A DNA stretch of 64,000 bases from Photobacterium jeanii. GTDB taxonomy: Bacteria; Pseudomonadota; Gammaproteobacteria; Enterobacterales; Vibrionaceae. Within the stretch, counting starts at the first letter, position 1, and each line of letters opens with the position of its first letter. The notes beneath the pieces are model-generated. The model searched no databases. It was not told the DNA's origin and worked only from the letters and a program-made list of their open reading frames with translations. The translations under genes and the position numbers were made by a program. The stretch lies in contig NZ_LVHF01000029.1 of NCBI RefSeq assembly GCF_001650345.1, forward strand, positions 248,001 to 312,000. Direction: 5' to 3'. This document shows, one piece after another, positions 1 to 9,307 of this stretch.

Positions 1-8
1 AACGCATT

Positions 9-1664
9 ATGACTCAAGCCAGAACGAATCTAACCAATAACACCCTTTCTAGCACACGAGTGATCCACACCAAGGTCGATCCTGATGATCCCATTTACGT
101 TACCAATCATAAGATCATGTCGGTAATGGTGGAAAACCTGAACGCAAATCTCAAAATCATCGAAAAAGGCGGCGGCGACAAAGCACAGCAACGCCAAATC
201 AGCAAAGGGAAACTTCCTGTTCGTCAACGCATTAGCACCCTACTCGATGCTGACAGTGAATTTTTAGAAATCGGTCAATTTGCCGCTTGGCGTGTTTACG
301 ACGACAACATTCCTTGTGCTGGCGTAGTGGCTGGCATTGGTAAAGTCGAAGGAATCAACTGCATGATCATTGCTAATGACCCTTCAGTAAAAGGCGGGAC
401 TTACTATCCGCTGACCGTTAAGAAACATTTACGAGCCCAAGAAATTGCCGAACGCTGCCAACTACCTTGCATTTACTTGGTTGATTCCGGCGGTGCCAAC
501 TTACCCCATCAAGCTGACGTATTTCCCGACCGCGATCATTTTGGGCGAATCTTCTATAACCAAGCGCGAATGTCTGCCAAAGGTATTCCTCAAATAGCCG
601 TGGTTCACGGCTTATGTACCGCAGGGGGCGCGTACATTCCTGCCATGGCAGATGTGTCTATCATCATCAAAAACCAAGGCACCATCTTTTTAGCCGGTCC
701 GCCATTAGTCAAAGCAGCAACAGGTGAAGAAGTCACCGCTGAAGCCCTTGGTGGTGCCGACGTGCATTGCATGAAATCAGGTGTCGCGGATTACTACGCC
801 AACGATGAACATGATGCCCTCAAGCTTGCACGCCAAGCGGTACACAGCACGCACAAATCACCAGCATTATTGCATGGCCAACACGCTGACTTTACACCAC
901 CAAAATACGATATCGATGAAATTTACGGCATTACCAATGCCGATTTACGTAAGCCTTTTGATATTCGAGAAGTGATCGCTCGCTTGGTTGACGGCTCAGC
1001 CTTTGATGAATTTAAAGCGTTATACGGCAGTACCTTAATTTGTGGTTTTGCCACTTTGCATGGTCACCCTATTGGTATCGTTGCCAACAATGGCATTTTG
1101 TTTTCAGAATCTGCCCAAAAAGGGGCGCACTTCGTAGAGCTCTGCGCTAAACGAAAAATTCCTTTGGTATTTTTACAAAACATCACTGGTTTTATGGTCG
1201 GCAGCCGCGCTGAAGCAGGCGGCATCGCCAAAGATGGCGCCAAAATGGTGATGGCGGTTGCCTGTGCCGATGTTCCTAAATTTACAGTTGTGATTGGCGG
1301 CTCATACGGTGCAGGAAACTATGGCATGTGTGGGCGCGCTTATAGTCCAACCATGATGTGGATGTGGCCCAATGCGCGAATATCCGTTATGGGTGGAGAA
1401 CAAGCAGCAGGTGTGCTGGCGCAAGTTACACGAGAAATCAAACAACGTAATGGCGAACCTTGGAGTGATGAACAAGAAGCCGCATTTAAACAACCTATTC
1501 TCGAACAATACGAGCAAGAAAGTCATCCTTATTACGCCAGTGCTCGGCTATGGGATGATGGGATCATCGATCCTAAAGATACACGTAACGTACTAAAACA
1601 AGCACTCAATGCTGTTGCTAATACACCAGTAGAAGAAAGCCAATTTGGCATTTTCCGCATATAG
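9..1664 (+). CDS. liuB: Methylcrotonoyl-CoA carboxylase beta (carboxyltransferase) subunit
   Basis: Carboxyltransferase half of 3-methylcrotonyl-CoA carboxylase. It moves the carboxyl group from biotin to methylcrotonyl-CoA in leucine degradation, in the cytoplasm. The 551 residues fit the family (about 535). Visible features are two crotonase-fold carboxyltransferase lobes: an N-terminal one with [17 protein letters not shown] (around 158-174) and [17 protein letters not shown] (around 202-218), and a C-terminal one with [16 protein letters not shown] (around 428-443). The [13 protein letters not shown] stretch separates the methylcrotonyl from the propionyl subunits. Only 8 bases lie upstream in the window, so the start and its ribosome site cannot be judged. 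It is followed closely by liuC and mvaB in the same direction, a leucine-catabolism operon. The biotin-carrying partner (liuD) is not in the window. Confidence 0.95.
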   Translation: MTQARTNLTNNTLSSTRVIHTKVDPDDPIYVTNHKIMSVMVENLNANLKIIEKGGGDKAQQRQISKGKLPVRQRISTLLDADSEFLEIGQFAAWRVYDDNIPCAGVVAGIGKVEGINCMIIANDPSVKGGTYYPLTVKKHLRAQEIAERCQLPCIYLVDSGGANLPHQADVFPDRDHFGRIFYNQARMSAKGIPQIAVVHGLCTAGGAYIPAMADVSIIIKNQGTIFLAGPPLVKAATGEEVTAEALGGADVHCMKSGVADYYANDEHDALKLARQAVHSTHKSPALLHGQHADFTPPKYDIDEIYGITNADLRKPFDIREVIARLVDGSAFDEFKALYGSTLICGFATLHGHPIGIVANNGILFSESAQKGAHFVELCAKRKIPLVFLQNITGFMVGSRAEAGGIAKDGAKMVMAVACADVPKFTVVIGGSYGAGNYGMCGRAYSPTMMWMWPNARISVMGGEQAAGVLAQVTREIKQRNGEPWSDEQEAAFKQPILEQYEQESHPYYASARLWDDGIIDPKDTRNVLKQALNAVANTPVEESQFGIFRI

Positions 1665-1683
1665 CAGCCGATGTGAGGTAACC

Positions 1684-2574
1684 ATGAGTCCAGTTTCTAT
1701 CGCGTCAACATCATCACCATCATCTGGTCAAACAGTGACGCTCACGATTGATGAAATGGGCGTAGCTTTTCTAACCCTTAATCGCACCGATAAACATAAC
1801 GCCTTTGATGATCATCTAATCGCTGAGCTCATCAAACAACTGGCGCTATTGAGCACACACCCAGAGATCCGTGCGTTAGTCTTACAAGCCAATGGTAAAC
1901 ACTTCTCTGCTGGTGCCGACCTTAACTGGATGCGCTCGATGGCAGCGAAAACACCCGAAGAAAATCAAGCCGATGCCGAACAACTCTCATTGCTGATGCA
2001 CCAGCTGGATAACTTTCCTCACCCCAGCTTATGTCTCGTTCAAGGTGCCGCCTATGGCGGGGCATTAGGATTGATTTGCTGCTGTGATATGGCCATAGCC
2101 CACCCACAAGCCAGTTTTTGTTTGAGCGAAGTAAAACTGGGATTAATTCCCGCCACAATCGGCCCTTACGTCTTACGAGCAATGGGCAATCGTCAAGCTC
2201 GACGCTATATGCTCACCGCCGAAATAATCAATGCCCATACAGCGCAAAACCTGATGCTGATCCATCAACTAAGCGATGATCTAACCCAAGCACGGCAAAC
2301 TTGGTTACAGCATATTTTAGCGAACAGCCCGAGTGCCGTTAGTGCGGCGAAATCGTTATGCCTAAATTGCGATAATCATCCAATAGATGACAATCTACGT
2401 CATATCACCAGTGAAACCATCGCCACTCTGCGAGTATCACCTGAGGGACAAGAAGGGCTTAATGCCTTTTTTGAAAAACGTCGTCCACACTGGTATCGCC
2501 ACATATCACCCGCATCTCAGCAACAATCACAATCTCCACAACAGGAAAAAATAACCGGAGATGAAGATGACTAA
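1684..2574 (+). CDS. liuC: Methylglutaconyl-CoA hydratase (enoyl-CoA hydratase family)
   Basis: Crotonase-fold hydratase expected to convert 3-methylglutaconyl-CoA to HMG-CoA, the step between methylcrotonyl-CoA carboxylase and HMG-CoA lyase. I start it at ATG 1684 (MSPVSIAST, 296 residues), because GAGGT at 1675-1679 sits just upstream. An in-frame start at 1645 would lie inside liuB and lacks such a site. The oxyanion-hole segments are visible as KHFSAGADLNWM (around 62-73) and GAAYGGALGLICCCDMA (around 108-124). The last 8 bases overlap the predicted start of mvaB. The tail after about residue 275 is Gln/Ser-rich and probably disordered. The specific substrate is inferred from the flanking genes; by sequence alone only an enoyl-CoA hydratase can be claimed. 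Confidence 0.9.
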   Translation: MSPVSIASTSSPSSGQTVTLTIDEMGVAFLTLNRTDKHNAFDDHLIAELIKQLALLSTHPEIRALVLQANGKHFSAGADLNWMRSMAAKTPEENQADAEQLSLLMHQLDNFPHPSLCLVQGAAYGGALGLICCCDMAIAHPQASFCLSEVKLGLIPATIGPYVLRAMGNRQARRYMLTAEIINAHTAQNLMLIHQLSDDLTQARQTWLQHILANSPSAVSAAKSLCLNCDNHPIDDNLRHITSETIATLRVSPEGQEGLNAFFEKRRPHWYRHISPASQQQSQSPQQEKITGDEDD

Positions 2575-3472
2575 TTACCCTGACTCCGTCCGCATCATAG
2601 AAATGGGAGCTCGTGATGGACTACAAAACGAAGCGAATGTGCCCACAACTGCCAAAGTAGCGCTCATTAATGCCCTATCACAATCAGGATTAACTCACAT
2701 CGAAGCAGGCGCCTTTGTCTCTGCCAAACGGATACCTCAAATGGCGGATTCTGCCGATGTACTACAACAAATTACCCGCTCACCGGATATTTGCTACTCA
2801 GCCCTGACGCCTAATCTGCAAGGTTACCAAGCCGCGCGTAAAGCAAACGTCGATCAAGTCGCGGTCTTCACCTCATCTTCTGAAGGTTTTTGTCAGTCTA
2901 ATATTCATTGCTCGATTGCAGAAAGTCTTGCTCGTTTTGCTCCTGTCATCGAACAAGCTAAAGCAGACGGAGTGCCCGTTAGAGGCTACCTTTCTTGCGT
3001 GGTCGAATGCCCGTACGATGGCCCAACAGCCCCGACTCAAGTTGCTCGGGTAGCACGGTCACTTTACGAGCTTGGTTGCGATGAAATCTCACTTGGCGAC
3101 ACCATAGGACGCGGAACACCGGCAAGCATTACCCCCATGCTTGAGGCCGTGCTCAACCAGATCCCACGACAAAAAGTCGCCGTTCATTTTCACAATACCT
3201 GGGGATTAGCCTTAGTGAATGTGCACCAAGCACTATCAATGGGCATATCAACCATTGATGCTAGCGTGGCAGGCCTTGGCGGCTGCCCTTACGCGCCCGG
3301 CGCAAGCGGTAATGTCGCCACAGAAGACGTACTGTATTTATGTGAGGGTTTAGGTATTAAGACTGGCGTTGATATAGAAGCGATTGCCAAGGCAGGTTGG
3401 GAAATATGTAGACACTTAAACAAAGCACCACAGTCAAATGTGTCGTTAGCGTTGCTTGGTAAATCAAATTAG
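2567..3472 (+). CDS. mvaB: Hydroxymethylglutaryl-CoA lyase
   Basis: Cleaves HMG-CoA to acetyl-CoA and acetoacetate, the last step of leucine degradation (called liuE in liu operons). It is a TIM-barrel enzyme of 301 residues, the normal length. The start of the barrel has the family motif RDGLQNE (around 16-22), and the signature GLGGCPYAPGASGNVATED (around 242-260) carries the catalytic Cys and metal-side residues. ATG 2561 and ATG 2567 are both in frame. I chose 2567, since GGAG at 2557-2560 is 6 bases before it but touches 2561. The gene overlaps liuC by 8 bases, so the two are translationally coupled. In many liu operons liuD lies between these two genes; here it does not. Confidence 0.94.
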   Translation: MTNYPDSVRIIEMGARDGLQNEANVPTTAKVALINALSQSGLTHIEAGAFVSAKRIPQMADSADVLQQITRSPDICYSALTPNLQGYQAARKANVDQVAVFTSSSEGFCQSNIHCSIAESLARFAPVIEQAKADGVPVRGYLSCVVECPYDGPTAPTQVARVARSLYELGCDEISLGDTIGRGTPASITPMLEAVLNQIPRQKVAVHFHNTWGLALVNVHQALSMGISTIDASVAGLGGCPYAPGASGNVATEDVLYLCEGLGIKTGVDIEAIAKAGWEICRHLNKAPQSNVSLALLGKSN

Positions 3473-3486
3473 CTACAACATAAAGC

Positions 3487-3514
3487 TCTCTGGCAACCTC
3501 TCAGTTGCCAGAGA
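3487..3514. terminator. Hairpin between convergent mvaB and the repeat lipoprotein gene
   Basis: A perfect 11-bp inverted repeat (3487-3497 with 3504-3514) with a 6-base loop lies between two convergent stop codons. Six or more A residues follow it on the + strand, so neither direction has a classic U-tract. A role in termination or 3'-end protection for both transcripts is inferred from its position. Confidence 0.55.
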
Positions 3515-3523
3515 AAAAAGCGT

Positions 3524-6500
3524 TTAATCTATAGTAAAATTAAGATCAACACGGTTCCATTCAATGACATGGCTTGGCTTTTCTTGGCCATGAGAATGGG
3601 CTCCACCGTCAGTATACAAACCACCAAAATCAGTTGCAGCAAACTCTCTTGGGCTATAGTAGTAGAAAACAAATGGCGTTACGCTTTCCCACTGTCCTGG
3701 TGATAACTTCTCAGCGCCTATCATAACGAAAGATAGATAACGTTTCGTATCAAAGCCTGTGTACTTACAATAATCACCATCTTTTACATTCACAATGCTT
3801 TTACGCATCTCAGTATGTTTTAAATTACAACCTTCATAGCGTTGAACATAAACCATAGCCTGTCTTTGTTCAGAAGCATCTTTACTTCCAACTGGCTTAA
3901 CCGTGGTTAGTAACCTAACACCATCACCATACTTATCCTTAAGCTCTTGATTCGCAGGCAATTGCTTGACGACACCCGCTAATCTAACTTCCAAATCTTG
4001 CAAATGTCTAAATTTAGAACCATTTACACGATCACTTGAATATATGACACCGGATGGATCTGTAATCGTAATATCATTGTTAGCAGAACCCAATTTAGGG
4101 GGCAGAATACGAATTGTCTTTTTACCCAACTCCCCAGTTTCTGAATCCAACGCTAAGTAGTTATCACTTTCTTCTTCAGCTATAGATAGCGTAACACTCG
4201 CTAGTGCATTTTCGCTAAAGTAATCGACTAAAGTTAACTCGCCAGTATTAGGATCTAAGGGCTGATTTAAATCACTTGGCTTACTCGAAATACCATAACT
4301 ACGCTTACCCAAAGGTTGTGGCAAGAAGGTTGGAGTAACCTTCTTTAATGGCTCAAACTCAAAAGATTCAGAGCTAAATGCAATACCAGGGTGTTTGGCT
4401 TTCTTTACTTCACCTTGAACAAGGAAACTCTTACGCTCGTACTTACTTGATGATTGTGCAGCCACTTCTATTTCATATTTACCAGCAGACTCAATACGTA
4501 CCTCGCCCGTATTAGCATTTATGAGTGATACGACTGCGCCATTATTCTCAACTTTATAAGTTAAAATCGATTCAACATTATCCTTGACAGGTGTGATTGA
4601 ATCACCTTTTTTATATGTCTTAGTTGGGTAACTAACAGTTACAGGATTCACTGCTTTTTTGATTTTTACTGGATAAAGAACAGTCGCCGCCTTGAAGCCA
4701 GATGTACTTGCAGACGTTACTTTAATGATAGTTTGACCCGCTTTTAAAACCTTCAAAGCACCTTTAGAGCCTAACGTAACAACATCTTTATCTTCACCAT
4801 CAACAAAGGAAAAAGTCAATTCACCTTTTGCTCCATTTACTTGCGGAGCTTTTATTTCTAAACCGGGTGAAAAGACTACATCAACTTCTTTAGGCTCAAC
4901 AGTTAACGTAGAATCCGCAGGTTGTATCACAATTGCAAATTCCGCAGGCTCAAAAGATTGATAGTCAGTATTACCGTCATCAGTCACCGCAAAACGAGCA
5001 GTGCCTGCTTTTTGCACAACAAAGCGCTTATTTGCTGACTCATACTTTACTGCAGCATTCGTATCACTATCCAGCGGCTTAATCGTAATATTACTCAGTA
5101 GTTCTTCTTTAATCCCCTTAACAACCAACTCACTTTGAGGAATAAATAGACCATCACTGTATACTTTAACTGAACCTTTTACTTCAACTTTAGGGTGCGT
5201 TGCAGGTAAGATAACTAGTGAAACTTCTTTTGTTGTCGGATGATAAAAATCCCCTCCATTATCAGTAACTTGAAGCTTCACAGTACCAGCGTGCTTAATG
5301 GTTAGCTCATTTCCATTTGCTTCAACAACATTACTACTAGTAGGAGCACTAATAGTTAGTACGCCTTGCTGTCCGTCTAAATGAGGGATGAATTTAGTGT
5401 GAACATCGCTAAACTTAGTTTCTATTTTTTCCTGAGCAATACCGGGGTGCGTACCACGCTCAATCGTGTATTCAAAAGTTGTTGAAGATGGTTTGAAATT
5501 CTTATTTTTATCATCCGTAGCTTTAATTATTGAAGTGCCGACCCCAACAATTTTGGGTTCACCCGTATGCGAGTCTATTTCAATTGAGTTCCCACTAACC
5601 ACTTCAAAAGAAAGATCATCGATTGCATTTCTAGCAATAACCTCTTTCCTTTCATTTTTAACATAAACATCAGACATTTTATCCACAACGAGAAGCTTAC
5701 GCTCTCCTTGAGAAATATTGACATCAAAATATTCCTCTTGAGACGTAACAGAGTAACCTCCGCTAAAGTCTTGAGTTACTTTGATCTTTGCCTCACCAAC
5801 GCCTGACACATCCATAAAGCCAGTTTTTGGATCTATAGTTAATACACCATCTTTCGGGTTTTCATAAGCAATCGAGTAACTTAACTCCCCCTCTTCACCA
5901 CCACTTAATTTCTGAGGCTCTAGGATCATATTACGAGTAAATTGCTTATTGATATCCTCAAAGCTAAGCTCACCTGGTGCTATCGCTTTAATACGTACCT
6001 GCACTTCTTTACTTGTTGGAAGATAACGGCGGTTTCCCATATCTTTAATAATAACGGTCGCAATTCCTTCCCTACCTTGTGGCGTCATCTCCCCCGTTTG
6101 GCTATCAATAGCGAGTAAGTCTTGGCTGTCCGACGCCACACTGTAAATCAACTCCCCACGTTTACCACTTACTGGTAACTTAATTTTCTTAGTAGATAAT
6201 GTCGGAATTGTTTGAAAATCAGCATCTAGATCAGAGTTAGTCGCTTGCTCAACATGCACAGTAAAAGTATCAGAAGACGTTTGATAAACCGAACTGGTAT
6301 CTTCAACCACTACGATTGCATCTCCTGGATTTAAAAAGGAAATCTGGCCTGTCTGTTTATTGATAATAATAACATCTGTTGGTTGGCCATCAGCTAAACG
6401 ATAAGACAACTGACCGAAGACATTATTAATAATTGCTTTAGGCTTGTAATTGGGATCATCCGAATAGACTGCATTAACATCTTGCGCCATCAAAGGATCA

Positions 6501-6625
6501 CGAGCATTTTTTTTCTTTATTGGTGCTTGCACACTTGAACTGTTGTCAGATGACGACCCACCGCCACCACACCCGCTAAGTACAAGCGAAGCACTGATGC
6601 ATAGTGCTAAATATATTTTTTTCAT
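3524..6625 (-). CDS. Large surface lipoprotein with about nine tandem Ig-like repeats
   Basis: A 1033-residue lipoprotein. The N-terminus is a type II signal peptide with lipobox LSGC (Cys19), followed by a GGGG-S-rich linker, so it is exported and lipidated. From about residue 45 to 855 I count nine repeats of 85-95 residues. Each has a core like GELxYS...IDxxTGxxxxxxGxAxIxVTD and often begins with HPGIA or HPKV, resembling bacterial Ig-like (Big) or cadherin-like strands. The last 180 residues are a different domain with two Cys (in EGCNLKH and GDYCKY) and no clear family. A surface adhesin or stalk is a reasonable guess but is not shown. The ribosome site is weak (AAGG 11 bases upstream). 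A hairpin (6646-6668) lies in the leader. The gene is monocistronic. Confidence 0.75.
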   Translation of the reverse strand: MKKIYLALCISASLVLSGCGGGGSSSDNSSSVQAPIKKKNARDPLMAQDVNAVYSDDPNYKPKAIINNVFGQLSYRLADGQPTDVIIINKQTGQISFLNPGDAIVVVEDTSSVYQTSSDTFTVHVEQATNSDLDADFQTIPTLSTKKIKLPVSGKRGELIYSVASDSQDLLAIDSQTGEMTPQGREGIATVIIKDMGNRRYLPTSKEVQVRIKAIAPGELSFEDINKQFTRNMILEPQKLSGGEEGELSYSIAYENPKDGVLTIDPKTGFMDVSGVGEAKIKVTQDFSGGYSVTSQEEYFDVNISQGERKLLVVDKMSDVYVKNERKEVIARNAIDDLSFEVVSGNSIEIDSHTGEPKIVGVGTSIIKATDDKNKNFKPSSTTFEYTIERGTHPGIAQEKIETKFSDVHTKFIPHLDGQQGVLTISAPTSSNVVEANGNELTIKHAGTVKLQVTDNGGDFYHPTTKEVSLVILPATHPKVEVKGSVKVYSDGLFIPQSELVVKGIKEELLSNITIKPLDSDTNAAVKYESANKRFVVQKAGTARFAVTDDGNTDYQSFEPAEFAIVIQPADSTLTVEPKEVDVVFSPGLEIKAPQVNGAKGELTFSFVDGEDKDVVTLGSKGALKVLKAGQTIIKVTSASTSGFKAATVLYPVKIKKAVNPVTVSYPTKTYKKGDSITPVKDNVESILTYKVENNGAVVSLINANTGEVRIESAGKYEIEVAAQSSSKYERKSFLVQGEVKKAKHPGIAFSSESFEFEPLKKVTPTFLPQPLGKRSYGISSKPSDLNQPLDPNTGELTLVDYFSENALASVTLSIAEEESDNYLALDSETGELGKKTIRILPPKLGSANNDITITDPSGVIYSSDRVNGSKFRHLQDLEVRLAGVVKQLPANQELKDKYGDGVRLLTTVKPVGSKDASEQRQAMVYVQRYEGCNLKHTEMRKSIVNVKDGDYCKYTGFDTKRYLSFVMIGAEKLSPGQWESVTPFVFYYYSPREFAATDFGGLYTDGGAHSHGQEKPSHVIEWNRVDLNFTID

Positions 6626-6992
6626 GATTTAAGCAGCCTTAATGATTGCCATCGTAGTTTAATGGCAACTTGTAATGGTTTTGACTGATGATTCTGAGGC
6701 GCTAATTATAGGTTTAATATGAAAACAAGATCAATACATTTCATTACATTTAGAAATACTTTAAGCCAAAACATACCCCAAAGGTATTAGCGCATGTGTT
6801 TTTTGGTTATTTAAAGACTTTAAAATATGAATAAAATAAAACAAAAGAACTGGTGCGATATAAAACCAAACCCTAATAAGTAAATAAATACCTGCTTTAT
6901 AAATGCAACTTTAATATCACCATTTCAAGTCACAGCTGAAGAAAGTTAATTTTATAACATCTCATTAAATGTTACCGATTACATTTACGGAA
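6626..6992. other. AT-rich upstream region of the repeat lipoprotein gene
   Basis: Gene-free stretch that should hold the promoter of the minus-strand lipoprotein gene. The only clear structure is a 7-bp inverted repeat, TTGCCAT (6646-6652) and ATGGCAA (6662-6668), 21 bases from the start codon. It would form a hairpin in the mRNA leader. I see no convincing operator or open reading frame. Confidence 0.5.
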
Positions 6993-7021
6993 GAAAAAAA
7001 GGCGGTAACTGGAATACCGCC
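6993..7021 (-). terminator. Rho-independent terminator of the small hypothetical gene
   Basis: On the minus strand GGCGGTA, a 7-base loop and TACCGCC are followed by seven T. This is a textbook terminator 110 bases after the stop codon of the 95-residue gene. Confidence 0.85.
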
Positions 7022-7130
7022 GAAGAGCCAAGAAAAACAACATGAAATAGTTTATCACTCAGAATAAAGTCATCCTTTATTAAGTGATATTTAAAATATA
7101 CATTTAAATAGCAAAGTGATTATTTGATAA

Positions 7131-7418
7131 TTAAGAATAATCACTTTCAGAACGCAAACAACGCTGCTCAGATTCAAGCTCATTCACCGCTCGCCATAAC
7201 TTCTGTTCCCGCAATTGATGTTTATCCGTCGTATGATGGATCCCCTCGACGGATAATTCATCCATTGGGCCAATATACTGCTCTGCCTTATGTGAAAAAA
7301 TCGTTCGAAACTCTTCCATCGTCGGTAAGCGATTGTTTTCCTCCTCAAAGCTATCAAAGATATCTGTCACCGTGACTGAAATATCACGTTTGATTCCGTC
7401 ATGATCTGAACTATCCAT
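7131..7418 (-). CDS. Small hypothetical cytoplasmic protein (95 aa)
   Basis: Not recognised. The product is small, acidic and highly charged, with no signal peptide or membrane segment. The middle (LPTMEEFRTIFSHKAEQYIG) and the C-terminal half (REQKLWRAVNELESEQRCLRSE, written here as REQKLWRAVN then ELESEQRCLRSE) look helical. I accept it as real because GAGG lies 6-7 bases before ATG 7418 and a strong terminator follows on the same strand. Overlapping plus-strand frames lack a ribosome site. It is transcribed alone, in the same direction as the barrel gene upstream of it. Confidence 0.6.
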   Translation of the reverse strand: MDSSDHDGIKRDISVTVTDIFDSFEEENNRLPTMEEFRTIFSHKAEQYIGPMDELSVEGIHHTTDKHQLREQKLWRAVNELESEQRCLRSESDYS

Positions 7419-7519
7419 ATCAACCTCAACGATAAAATTACTCTGATCTCAATAAGAGTGAGTCATAAATGAAAACCAGACAAGCATGTCTATTTTTTCG
7501 TTAAGGGTAAGTGTAGTTG

Positions 7520-7551
7520 AGCCCGCGAATATCGCACGTAATTCACGGGCT
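7520..7551 (-). terminator. Imperfect hairpin downstream of the barrel gene
   Basis: AGCCCG (7520-7525) pairs with CGGGCT (7546-7551), and inside it GAAT pairs with ATTC, with one unpaired base between the two stems. It lies 56 bases past the barrel-protein stop codon on the minus strand, without a T-run. It is a probable transcript end, weakly supported. Confidence 0.45.
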
Positions 7552-7606
7552 AAACTAAAAATAAATTTAAGCCATTGTTTATAAAGGATTTTACTGGAAA
7601 GAAGTG

Positions 7607-8800
7607 CTACTTGAGCTTAAACTGAACACCGAGTGTAATACGTTGAGCATCCACTTCTTTTAAGCCAACTAATGAGCTGGCTTCTATGTAGCCGTACCAA
7701 TCATCGTGAAACTGCCCTGCCATGCCGACGTGAAAACGCCCAAATACCGCGTCATCAGATTCAATCACTAATGGTAAATACGAACCATATTGTTCCGTTT
7801 GCAACTGGCTTATCACTTTTTGGCCACCATTATCGAAATCGTAATGAACATAACCTCTCATATAAGGCTGAAACAAGCCTATACTGGTGCGAAATGGATA
7901 GGTAAAGCTTGCTCCTGAAATCAGCATACTTGAACCTAACTGGTTGATATCATCAACAACCGACAACAAGTAGTTCGCATTACCACGCGAAGGTCGCTCT
8001 GTATAACGATCAGTATCAGACAAAATATGCTGAAGGCTACTTTCAAGTGCGATATCCCAATGTTCATGGCTGATCAGATATCCTGCTCCTAGCGAAAATA
8101 CCCAAATATCTGAGTCTGCTTTTTCCTGTCGCGCAAATGGAGAGCTATCAAAGGTGGAAACGCGACGCTCAATATCAGTATCCATGACCGCATAACTGGC
8201 ACTGAAATCGATATACCAATCATCTTGAAAATAACTGAAATACCCCGATGCCATTAAGCCATCAACTTCAAGATCCGACTGCTCAGTAATCCCGTTTTGC
8301 TGATAAGGTAACCCCAGCGCCACCCCAAAGAGGTAATGATCATTAAGCAAGTAATCACCGCCCAACGTCACTGTGTAGCCATCTTCATAATGGCTACGAT
8401 TAGCATGAGATTGGGAAGGAATTGTTTCTTGATCTATCCGAACGTACGCCCCTAATCGCGATTGCTCTTTTCGTCCGAAACCGCCATCACTGTACAGAAG
8501 TGTTTCTGAAGTCGTACTTGAATGATAACTAGATAGAGAAGATTGAGCAGGCGTGGTTTGATAAATAGTCGTGTGGCCAGCTTGGTTATGGTAGCCATGA
8601 TGATGTACCGAAGATTTACCCTCGTTATTAGTACTATAAGTGTCATGCCGAAAATCACTTATCACCCCTTTAACACCGGAGGATAAGGCTTTATAAACCG
8701 CTTCACTGTAAGTTAGCTCTTGCGAAGCCATCGCTTGAGTGACCCAAGTAGAAAGCCCCGAAATGACAAATACACAGACACACTTCTTCTGAATGAACAT
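7607..8800 (-). CDS. Outer-membrane beta-barrel protein (autotransporter-domain like)
   Basis: Predicted outer-membrane barrel of 397 residues. I start at ATG 8800 rather than the upstream GTG 8818, because the signal peptide MFIQKKCVCVFVISGLSTWV...AMA then begins properly and a G-run (GGGGG) lies upstream. After a Ser/His/Thr-rich region (about 30-100) come alternating amphipathic strands rich in aromatic residues and Gly. Examples are VTLGGDYLLNDHYLFGVALG and WVFSLGAGYLISHEHWDIAL. The ending ITLGVQFKLK is a typical last strand, though the final residue is Lys rather than Phe. This matches the translocator domain of autotransporters, but the passenger would be very short, so it may be a plain barrel. 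It is divergent from a ToxR-like regulator. Confidence 0.7.
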   Translation of the reverse strand: MFIQKKCVCVFVISGLSTWVTQAMASQELTYSEAVYKALSSGVKGVISDFRHDTYSTNNEGKSSVHHHGYHNQAGHTTIYQTTPAQSSLSSYHSSTTSETLLYSDGGFGRKEQSRLGAYVRIDQETIPSQSHANRSHYEDGYTVTLGGDYLLNDHYLFGVALGLPYQQNGITEQSDLEVDGLMASGYFSYFQDDWYIDFSASYAVMDTDIERRVSTFDSSPFARQEKADSDIWVFSLGAGYLISHEHWDIALESSLQHILSDTDRYTERPSRGNANYLLSVVDDINQLGSSMLISGASFTYPFRTSIGLFQPYMRGYVHYDFDNGGQKVISQLQTEQYGSYLPLVIESDDAVFGRFHVGMAGQFHDDWYGYIEASSLVGLKEVDAQRITLGVQFKLK

Positions 8801-8837
8801 GACACGCCCCCAAAACACACAACTGAAGCTGCAAAAC

Positions 8838-8857
8838 TTTGCGCTCTTTGGCGCAAA
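8838..8857. promoter_or_regulatory. Inverted repeat, candidate operator upstream of the barrel gene
   Basis: TTTGCGC, 6 bases, then GCGCAAA: a perfect 7-bp inverted repeat 38-57 bases before the barrel gene start. It lies in the gap shared with the divergent ToxR-like gene. Its position suits an operator or promoter-overlapping site. Which protein binds it is unknown. Confidence 0.4.
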
Positions 8858-9307
8858 TTCATCATAGTCACTTCAACAGGTATCAATTGGTCAATGGTAA
8901 AAGCCATTGACGCTCAATACTTATGCGTCATCCATGCCACATCTCAGAACTCAGAAAACTCCAAGCACACTGTAAAAGTAATACCTAAAGCATAGACAGC
9001 AGTGCTTTACCTCGCCTCTTTGCCCAAGAGGATTCGCATTAAAAAGCATCTTACTTTCGCGACAACCTTGGTGATAAGCCCACCTAAAGCCACTCGGAAA
9101 AAACAGCGCTATCACCTCCCACTCACTCTACAGCCAATATTTCGCCCCCCAAAGAGCACTTTGATATCAACATGTAATTTGATGTAATACATCTATAACT
9201 GGTTGCCTTGTACATGTATATTCTGGCAGAATGCTTGGCATAAAACATATAAATATTTGATAGTAATTAGCCATCAAACCATAGCTATTTAGAGTCATAG
9301 GCCAACA
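8858..9307. other. Divergent intergenic region between barrel and ToxR-like genes
   Basis: About 450 bases without a convincing gene. Two short plus-strand frames here lack ribosome sites and family resemblance. Near the regulator the DNA becomes AT-rich and contains TACATGTA (around 9211-9218). It should carry the promoter of the regulator gene. Confidence 0.45.

Noticed and set aside
7124..7375. Plus-strand frame overlapping the 95-residue gene
   Set aside because: The minus-strand gene has a good ribosome site and terminator; this frame has neither.
8720..9187. Two plus-strand reading frames (91 and 61 codons) in the barrel/ToxR-like gap
   Set aside because: No ribosome sites, no family resemblance, and the first overlaps the barrel gene on the other strand.
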